Below are positions 1 through 5,362 of a stretch of DNA of 11,261 nucleotides, in pieces. The first letter of the stretch is position 1. Every line of letters begins with the position of its first letter. Under the pieces are notes generated by a model. That model was not told where the DNA came from. It made no database searches and saw only the letters and a program-made list of their open reading frames with translations. Source of the stretch: an uncultured Campylobacter sp. (GTDB lineage Bacteria; Campylobacterota; Campylobacteria; Campylobacterales; Campylobacteraceae); NCBI RefSeq assembly GCF_937997595.1, contig NZ_CALKTS010000161.1, positions 1-11,261 on the forward strand. The letters run 5' to 3'. The translations under genes were made by a program, and so were the position numbers.

Positions 1-941
1 TCGTTGAAATTTAAAATTCCATCTTTTACGCGGTAGCTACCTTCCGTGCTCATATCCGTAACTACGACGAAGCGCTGCTTATCTACAGTTACGACGAGCT
101 CTTTTGTGCTGCCTGCAAAATCTATGTCATTCAAAAAGAGCTTAGTTATATTATCGTCTAGATCTTGGATGCCATTTTTAAAGTTTGCCTCATAGATAAG
201 ATCCTTCACATCAAGACCCGAATCCTTGCCGTCGTCTATAAAAATTTCACCGATTTTAAAGCCCAAGGCTTTTATCGTTTTGCCGCTCATATCGCTCGTG
301 CCGTTTAGGCTAAGGCCTGCAAGACGTCCTATTTCGCCATCTTCGAGCACATTTATATCGGCTAGCTTTGCGCTAAATTTAACCTCTGTAGGTCCGTAGT
401 TTAGATGCGTGCTAAGCGGCGCGTCAGTCTTAAACAGCTTCTTGCAAGGCTCTGCGTAATATGGCGTCTTAATCGTTAAAATTCCGTCGCTCTCAAATCC
501 ATCCGCAGCGTTTTTTACGCTATGCTTGATAGTGTAGTCATAGCGAAAAGCAAAATCTTCCGGGAAAATTTTAGCAGGATCCGGCTCGTCCGTATCGTTG
601 CTATCTTGCGCGCCTGCTTTTTCCTTTAGCTTGCTAAAGCCTTCAGCAAGGCTTTTTTGTAGTTTCTCTTTTTTTACTACGCCTTCGATAAAGCCGCTTG
701 AGTTGCTATCTCCCGGATAAAATTTAGCGCTCTTAGTCTCGAAAATTTCGTTTCTAGCGATAAATTCCGCAATCTGTTGCTCAATCGCCGCGCTGGCACT
801 CTTGCCGACCGCACCGTCAACCGTTTTGGTTATGCTATCGTTTACACTTTTAGCTACGCCAGTTTTTGCGTCCTTCGTCGCTACAAAAACGCCCACTATA
901 AGCGCTACGATGACCACTAAAGCCGCGATGATTTTTTTCAT
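1..941 (-). CDS. DUF945/YdgA-like membrane-anchored protein, C-terminus missing
   Basis: An open frame of 313 codons runs leftward off the window edge, so the C-terminus is absent. Two ATG codons lie in tandem at 944 and 941. The AAGGAG just upstream leaves 2 bases to the first and 5 to the second, so I chose 941. The protein begins with two lysines and one hydrophobic segment (about residues 4-21, IIAALVVIVALIVGVFVA). The rest is soluble-looking, with an N-terminal helical part and then alternating beta-like stretches such as GILTIKTPYYAEPCKKLF and GLSLNGTSDMSGKTIKALGF. A single uncleaved N-terminal anchor with a large, probably periplasmic, domain fits the DUF945 (YdgA) family, usually near 480-500 residues. 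The family has no settled function. The family call rests on architecture and general resemblance, not on a diagnostic motif. It could be another anchored periplasmic protein. It diverges from pyrG. Confidence 0.6.
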   Translation of the reverse strand, partial: MKKIIAALVVIVALIVGVFVATKDAKTGVAKSVNDSITKTVDGAVGKSASAAIEQQIAEFIARNEIFETKSAKFYPGDSNSSGFIEGVVKKEKLQKSLAEGFSKLKEKAGAQDSNDTDEPDPAKIFPEDFAFRYDYTIKHSVKNAADGFESDGILTIKTPYYAEPCKKLFKTDAPLSTHLNYGPTEVKFSAKLADINVLEDGEIGRLAGLSLNGTSDMSGKTIKALGFKIGEIFIDDGKDSGLDVKDLIYEANFKNGIQDLDDNITKLFLNDIDFAGSTKELVVTVDKQRFVVVTDMSTEGSYRVKDGILNFN

Positions 942-1007
942 CATCTCTCCTTTAAATTTAAAATTTATTTGGGTGTGTATTTTGCCGTAAATTTCTAAAA
1001 TTTTCAA

Positions 1008-1013
1008 ATTCTA
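1008..1013 (-). promoter_or_regulatory. Possible -10 box for the DUF945-like gene
   Basis: The minus strand reads TAGAAT here, a 5/6 match to TATAAT, which would start RNA near 1001 and leave a leader of about 60 bases. No -35 box is visible. The region is very AT-rich, so other hexamers could serve; this is a weak call. Confidence 0.3.
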
Positions 1014-1041
1014 GCTTAGTGTGCTTTAACCTAAAAGAAGT

Positions 1042-1047
1042 TATAAT
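1042..1047 (+). promoter_or_regulatory. -10 box of the pyrG-recJ promoter
   Basis: A perfect TATAAT lies 32 bases before the pyrG start codon, giving a predicted RNA start near 1054 and a leader of about 26 bases. There is no TTGACA-like -35; upstream is AT-rich DNA. That is typical of sigma-70 promoters in Campylobacter, where the -35 box is poorly conserved. Confidence 0.65.
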
Positions 1048-1079
1048 CGCGGCATTAATATCAAAATTTAGGAAAACTT

Positions 1080-2711
1080 ATGGCAAAACAAACGAAATAT
1101 ATTTTCGTCACCGGCGGAGTGCTGAGCTCGCTGGGTAAGGGCATTGCGGCGGCGTCGATCGCGACGCTTTTAAAACATGCGGGGCTTAAAGTGCGCATAT
1201 TAAAGGCGGATCCATATATCAACGTCGATCCGGGCACCATGAGCCCGCTGGAGCACGGAGAGGTTTTTGTCACCGACGACGGCGCGGAGACTGACCTGGA
1301 TTTGGGGCACTACGAGCGGTTCTTGGATGAAAATTTAAGCCAAGACAACAACTTCACCACGGGCAAAGTTTACAGCTCCGTCATCGAAAAGGAGCGCAGG
1401 GGCGATTATCTGGGCAAGACGATACAGGTGATCCCTCACATCGTAGGCGAGATCGTGCGCCGCATAAAAAAGGCGGGCGAGGGCAACGACGTGCTGATCG
1501 TCGAGATCGGCGGCACCGTGGGCGACATCGAGGGGCTACCGTTTTTAGAGGCGATTCGCGCGATGAGAGTGGAGCTTGGCAGAGTAAATACGATGAATAT
1601 CCACCTCACGCTCGTGCCTTTCATCAAAGTAGCGGGCGAGCTCAAAACCAAGCCCACGCAGCACAGTGTAGGCGAGCTGCGCCGCATCGGTATCAGCCCC
1701 GATATGATAATCTGCCGCTCTGAAATGCCGCTAAATCGCGCGCTGAAAGATAAGATCGCGCTAAGCTGCGGCGTGGATAAAAACTGCGTCATCGAAAGCC
1801 CCGATAGCGCGAGCATCTATCAGATCCCGCTTGCATTTTTGAAGCAGGATATTTTAACGCCGATCGCGGAGACTCTAAACTTAAATAAGCTCGAAGTCGA
1901 TATGAGCAACTGGGACAGCCTCGTTAAGCGCGTCATCGTGCCTACGAACGAAACCACGATCGCCTTCGTCGGCAAATATATCGATCTGAAAGAAAGCTAT
2001 AAATCCCTCACCGAGGGGATCATCCACGCGGGCGCTACGCTTGATACGCGGATAAACTTAAAGTGGGTAGATAGTGAAAAAATTGAAGCGAGCAATGTGG
2101 ATGAAATTTTCCGCGACGTAAACGGAATTTTGGTTGCGGGCGGCTTCGGCTCGCGCGGGATAGAGGGTAAAATTTTAGCCATAAACTACGCGCGGGTGCA
2201 TAAGGTGCCGTTTTTGGGCATCTGCCTGGGGATGCAGCTTGCGATGGTGGAGTTTGCGCGCAATGTCTTAAAACTGAAAAACGCCAACTCCTCGGAATTT
2301 GACCCGCAGACCGAAGATCCGGTGATCTACCTCATCGACAGCTTCATCGACGCAAGCGGCAAAAAGCAGATCCGCACGCATAAATCTCCTATGGGCGGCA
2401 CTATGCGGCTGGGCGGCTATGACTGCGACGTCAAAAAAGGCTCGCTTTTGGGTAAAATTTACGGCGAACAAAAAACCATCCGCGAGCGCCACCGCCACCG
2501 CTACGAAGCCAATCCGAAGTACCGCGCCGAGTTTGAAAAACACGGGCTTATCGTCTGCGGCGAGAGCGACGGGCTTATCGAAGCGGTCGAGCTAAAAAAC
2601 CATCCGTTTTTTCTGGGCGTGCAGTTTCACCCGGAATTTACCAGCCGTCTAGTGCGCCCAAATCCCGCTATTTTGGGCTTTATCGAAGCATCTATAAAAA
2701 ATGCTAGGTAA
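1080..2711 (+). CDS. pyrG: CTP synthase
   Basis: This cytoplasmic enzyme makes CTP from UTP, ATP and glutamine, the last step of de novo pyrimidine nucleotide synthesis. The protein has 543 residues, the normal length. The N-terminal synthase domain opens with the nucleotide-binding loop GGVLSSLGKG (residues 12-21). It carries the ADPYINVDPGTMSP and TDLDLGHYERF signatures; Asp74 there corresponds to a magnesium-binding Asp of the E. coli enzyme. EIGGTVGDIEGLPF lies further on. The C-terminal glutamine amidotransferase domain has the nucleophile Cys382 in GICLGMQ and the partners His517 and Glu519 in FHPEFTSR, so the catalytic triad is intact. The start is supported by AGGA about 6 bases upstream and by the conserved K-Y-I-F-V-T-G-G opening. 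recJ begins before pyrG ends, so the two are co-transcribed. The pyrG-recJ order is also known in C. jejuni. Confidence 0.98.
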   Translation: MAKQTKYIFVTGGVLSSLGKGIAAASIATLLKHAGLKVRILKADPYINVDPGTMSPLEHGEVFVTDDGAETDLDLGHYERFLDENLSQDNNFTTGKVYSSVIEKERRGDYLGKTIQVIPHIVGEIVRRIKKAGEGNDVLIVEIGGTVGDIEGLPFLEAIRAMRVELGRVNTMNIHLTLVPFIKVAGELKTKPTQHSVGELRRIGISPDMIICRSEMPLNRALKDKIALSCGVDKNCVIESPDSASIYQIPLAFLKQDILTPIAETLNLNKLEVDMSNWDSLVKRVIVPTNETTIAFVGKYIDLKESYKSLTEGIIHAGATLDTRINLKWVDSEKIEASNVDEIFRDVNGILVAGGFGSRGIEGKILAINYARVHKVPFLGICLGMQLAMVEFARNVLKLKNANSSEFDPQTEDPVIYLIDSFIDASGKKQIRTHKSPMGGTMRLGGYDCDVKKGSLLGKIYGEQKTIRERHRHRYEANPKYRAEFEKHGLIVCGESDGLIEAVELKNHPFFLGVQFHPEFTSRLVRPNPAILGFIEASIKNAR

Positions 2712-4281
2712 AAATGAGATAAGGGAAATTCTAAAATCGAGATTTGCGAACGATCGGCATACTAAAATTTCTGAAATTCCCTTACCTTGCGAGCTGAAGG
2801 ATACCTATAAGGCGGCTTTGCGCATAAAAACTGCCATCGAAGAAAACCAGCGCATAGCCGTAGTCGGCGATTACGACGTCGACGGTATCGTAAGCACCGT
2901 CATAATGAGCGATTTTTTCAATCAAATAGGCGCGGATTACGTTATTAAGATCCCAAACCGCTTCACTGACGGATATGGGCTAAACAGCGAGATCATAGGC
3001 GAGCTTGAGGATGTGGATCTCATTATCACCGTAGATAACGGCACCTCCGCGACGGAAGCTGCCGAAATTTGCGCTCAAAAGGGGATCGATCTCATCATCA
3101 CCGATCATCATATGCCTCCGCCCGTGCTGCCTAGAGCTTATGCGATAATCAATCCGAAGCAGCCCGATTGCACCTTTCCAAATATCGAAATTTGCGGCGC
3201 GCAGGTGGCCTGGTATCTCGTAGGCGCGCTAAAAGAAACCCTCGGCGTGAACTACGATATGGCAAGCTCTATGGATATCCTCATCATCGCCATAATCGCC
3301 GATATGATGGAGCTGCGCGATATGAACCGCGCGCTTTTGCGTTTCGGCATCAAGCGGCTAAATAGCTCGAACCGCGCCTGCTTCAAGGCGATTAAGGAGC
3401 ATTATTTTAAAAAGCACTTCGAATTTGATGATATCAGCTACACGATCGCGCCGCTTATCAACTGCACGGGGCGGATGGACGATGCGACGATGTCGTATAA
3501 CTTCCTATGCGCCAAAAATATCAGAGAGGCAAACCACTACCTAGAGACGATAAATTCCATCAACAACTCGCGCAAAGAGGAGGAGAAAAACCTCTACGAC
3601 GAGATCGTAAAAAGCGTCGATCCGAGCGACAACGTCATCGTCGTGTGGGGCCCGCAGTGGCACGAAGGCATCATCGGCATCGTCGCAAGCCGCCTAAGCA
3701 AGACCTACAAAAAGCCCGCGATCGTCTTTAGCGTAAGCGACTCTCGCGCCAAAGGAAGCGCGCGCAGCATCGGTAAATTTGACATTTTAGAGCTGATCTC
3801 TTCGCAAAGCGAAATTTTAACGACCTTCGGCGGACACAAGGGCGCTGCGGGCGTGGGGATCGATCCTGAGCTACTTCAGGAGTTTAAGCGGCGCGTAAAT
3901 GAGCGTATAACACCCAAGGATCTGAGCGATTTTAGCGCGCAAGACGATCTGCTGGGCGAGCTGGACGCGTCGCAGATAGACTTCGAGCTGCTTGAAATTT
4001 TAGAATTTTACGAGCCGTACGGGCAGAAAAATCCGCGCCCGCTCTTTTGTATCAAAGGCGCGCGCGCCCGCAATATCAGAGAGATCGGCAAGGAGGGCAA
4101 GCATATCAAAATGGCGCTTGATAAAAACGGCGGCAGCGTCGAGGCGCTGTTTTTCAACTACGACTTTTTGCCGCGCGCCGGCGAGCGGGTGGACGCGATC
4201 TTTACGATTAGCAAAAACAACTTCCGCGGCACGATCACGCCCGAGCTCATCATCAAAGAACTTACCCCGAGCGAGAGCTAG
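2701..4281 (+). CDS. recJ: Single-stranded-DNA-specific exonuclease RecJ
   Basis: RecJ degrades single-stranded DNA 5' to 3' in recombination (RecF pathway), mismatch repair and restart of stalled forks. The protein has 526 residues, at the short end of the family. The DHH phosphoesterase core shows the metal-binding motifs in order: DYDVDG (57-62), VDNGTSA (Asp112) and TDHHMPP (Asp135-His136-His137). A further conserved stretch, INCTGRMDD, follows. The DHHA1 domain carries GGHKGAAGV (from residue 377). The C-terminal part, with YEPYGQKNPRPLF, matches the RecJ nucleic-acid-binding domain. All metal ligands I can recognise are present. The start overlaps the last 11 bases of pyrG in a different frame and has no strong ribosome-binding site, so translation probably depends on ribosomes finishing pyrG. 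No clear terminator follows the gene directly. Confidence 0.96.
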   Translation: MLGKNEIREILKSRFANDRHTKISEIPLPCELKDTYKAALRIKTAIEENQRIAVVGDYDVDGIVSTVIMSDFFNQIGADYVIKIPNRFTDGYGLNSEIIGELEDVDLIITVDNGTSATEAAEICAQKGIDLIITDHHMPPPVLPRAYAIINPKQPDCTFPNIEICGAQVAWYLVGALKETLGVNYDMASSMDILIIAIIADMMELRDMNRALLRFGIKRLNSSNRACFKAIKEHYFKKHFEFDDISYTIAPLINCTGRMDDATMSYNFLCAKNIREANHYLETINSINNSRKEEEKNLYDEIVKSVDPSDNVIVVWGPQWHEGIIGIVASRLSKTYKKPAIVFSVSDSRAKGSARSIGKFDILELISSQSEILTTFGGHKGAAGVGIDPELLQEFKRRVNERITPKDLSDFSAQDDLLGELDASQIDFELLEILEFYEPYGQKNPRPLFCIKGARARNIREIGKEGKHIKMALDKNGGSVEALFFNYDFLPRAGERVDAIFTISKNNFRGTITPELIIKELTPSES

Positions 4282-4744
4282 CTTCTCTGCGAAGCGGCTT
4301 TCGGCGGGAGGTACGGGTTAAATTTAGCGAGAAGAGAGTAAATTTGCTTGCTCTTGCGCGTTTGCGATCTTACGTCGCGGCGGCACATTTGGAAATTTAA
4401 AATTTAAAATTTAGGCTCACGGAGCACGTTAAATATGGTGCAAAATTTTAAAATTTACCTCACGTAATCGCGGCAGGCGGCGGATAAGTCGCGGTATTTT
4501 CGGATTTTAGAATTTCCTGCGCTGCGCTTGAAACATCGCGGTTGCAAAATCTTAAAACAACGTTCGGGCACTTGGGGATAAAAAGTCGCGAAATATTTGG
4601 AATTTGCGATAAATTTACGCTGCGCGGCACGCATTCAGATGTGATAGCGCGCCGTTGCTTAAATTTTACAATTCAGTCTTTGCGTAAATCGCCGTATATT
4701 TATGCCGCAAATCAGCCGCACGGCATCGATAAATTTAGGTGGCT

Positions 4745-4758
4745 CGTGAAATTTCACG
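4745..4758. repeat. Perfect 14-bp palindrome
   Basis: CGTGAAATTTCACG is a perfect palindrome with no spacer. It contains the AAATTT word common in this DNA, flanked by CGTG/CACG arms. It could be an operator for a dimeric regulator, but no promoter or gene start lies close enough to assign it. Confidence 0.5.
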
Positions 4759-4782
4759 GCGCACGCTCTGCCGAGATAATCC

Positions 4783-4807
4783 ACAGGCGCGCATATTTGG
4801 CGCCTGT
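4783..4807 (+). terminator. GC-rich hairpin, possible weak terminator
   Basis: The arms ACAGGCGC (4783-4790) and GCGCCTGT (4800-4807) pair perfectly over 8 bp around a 9-base loop. Downstream on the plus strand is only ATTGCAAATTTTG, with no uninterrupted T run. It may end readthrough from recJ, but it lies about 500 bases past the recJ stop. Confidence 0.3.
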
Positions 4808-4844
4808 ATTGCAAATTTTGTAATTCGCATTCGCCTCCAAATTT

Positions 4845-4880
4845 AAAAAGGTGCGCGAATTAAGGTAAAATTCACGCACC
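4845..4880 (-). terminator. Intrinsic terminator after the cupin gene
   Basis: Read on the minus strand, GGTGCGTGAATT (4880-4869) and AATTCGCGCACC (4861-4850) form a 12-bp stem with one G-U pair and a 7-base loop. A run of five T (4849-4845), then AAATTT, follows at once. On the plus strand the same stem has a C-A mismatch and no T run, so it works in the minus direction only. It lies about 80 bases after the cupin stop and would end both cupin and ABC-nnrS transcripts. Confidence 0.8.
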
Positions 4881-4962
4881 GCCGCTTCATACGATCGCCC
4901 AACAAAGACGTTTCGCAAATCGGGCTAAATTTTAAAATTTGACCCGCCCTTAAACTTATAGG

Positions 4963-5292
4963 CTAAAAAACCACCACTAAAAACCACTTAAACGGCACCG
5001 GCGCGAAGATCGCGTGCGGCAAGCCCGCAGGCATGACGATGCTTTGCCCCGCTTTTACGCGGTGCTTCTGCCCGTCGATCGTGAAATCGCCCTCGCCCTC
5101 AAGCACGTAAACGAACGCGTCGCCGTCGGATTTGTGCGAGCTGATCTCCTCGCCGCCGTCGAAGGCGAAAAGGGTCATATTCAGTGCAGGATTTTGCGCG
5201 AGGGTGCGCGAAATCACCTTATGAGGGGCCACTTCGACTAGCGAAGCAAGCTCTACGGCCTTGGCGGCGTCGATATTTTTGATATGTTGCAT
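4963..5292 (-). CDS. Small single-domain cupin protein
   Basis: The protein has 109 residues with one cupin barrel and no signal peptide, so it is probably cytoplasmic. The first cupin motif spans about residues 47-66 (GGEEISSHKSDGDAFVYVLEGEG) and the second 82-97 (GQSIVMPAGLPHAIFA). Against the classic pattern, His53 and His93 are kept, while the second His and the Glu of motif 1 are replaced by Ser55 and Ala59. The H-x3-4-DA-x-VxVLEG form occurs in a family of small bacterial cupins of unknown function. Any metal would have fewer classical ligands. AAGGAG lies 5 bases before the ATG. The gene has its own -10 box and a perfect FNR-type box upstream, and no terminator separates it from nnrS. 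Both clues link it to the transporter-NnrS operon. The fold is fairly certain; the substrate or reaction is unknown. Confidence 0.85.
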   Translation of the reverse strand: MQHIKNIDAAKAVELASLVEVAPHKVISRTLAQNPALNMTLFAFDGGEEISSHKSDGDAFVYVLEGEGDFTIDGQKHRVKAGQSIVMPAGLPHAIFAPVPFKWFLVVVF

Positions 5293-5320
5293 AAGCTCTC
5301 CTTGAAATGAAATTTGATCG

Positions 5321-5326
5321 ATTGTA
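5321..5326 (-). promoter_or_regulatory. -10 box of the cupin promoter
   Basis: The minus strand reads TACAAT, a 5/6 match to TATAAT, 28 bases before the cupin ATG. RNA would start near 5314 with a leader of about 21 bases. There is no -35 box, but an FNR-type box lies exactly 22 bases upstream, as expected for an activator-dependent class II promoter. Confidence 0.6.
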
Positions 5327-5348
5327 GCTAAAATTTAGCAAGCCCGCT

Positions 5349-5362
5349 TTGATGAGCATCAA
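5349..5362. promoter_or_regulatory. Perfect FNR/NnrR/Dnr-type box upstream of the cupin gene
   Basis: TTGATGAGCATCAA matches the TTGAT-N4-ATCAA consensus of FNR and the related NO-responsive regulators at all 10 defined positions. With RNA starting near 5314, the box is centred at -41.5, the class II activation position. It overlaps the nnrS stop codon (5359-5361), so the box lies across the end of that gene. Which Crp/FNR-family protein binds it cannot be told from the window. Confidence 0.7.

Larger units (their letters stand above)
4282..4844. other. Intergenic stretch with no convincing gene
   Basis: The stretch between recJ and the terminator at 4845-4880 shows no ORF with both a good start and a recognisable protein. 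The longest plus-strand frame (4542-4823) uses a TTG start without a ribosome-binding site and reads as random sequence. What stands out is a high density of AAATTT-type words, including three head to tail near 4391-4411 and two near 4442-4455. There is also a perfect 14-bp palindrome (4745-4758) and a GC-rich hairpin (4783-4807). It could hold a small RNA or decayed DNA, but I see no direct evidence for either. Confidence 0.6.

Noticed and set aside
1436..1816. 126-residue ORF antisense to pyrG
   Set aside because: It lies fully inside the conserved pyrG gene, with Ser/Pro/Thr-rich shadow-like composition.
4281..4295. GCTTC-TCTGC-GAAGC hairpin directly after recJ as a terminator
   Set aside because: Only a 5-bp stem and followed by GGCTTTCGG, not a T run.
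4542..4823. 93-residue plus-strand ORF in the recJ-cupin gap
   Set aside because: TTG start, no ribosome-binding site, no recognisable protein pattern, and the frame is interrupted on both sides in non-coding-looking DNA.
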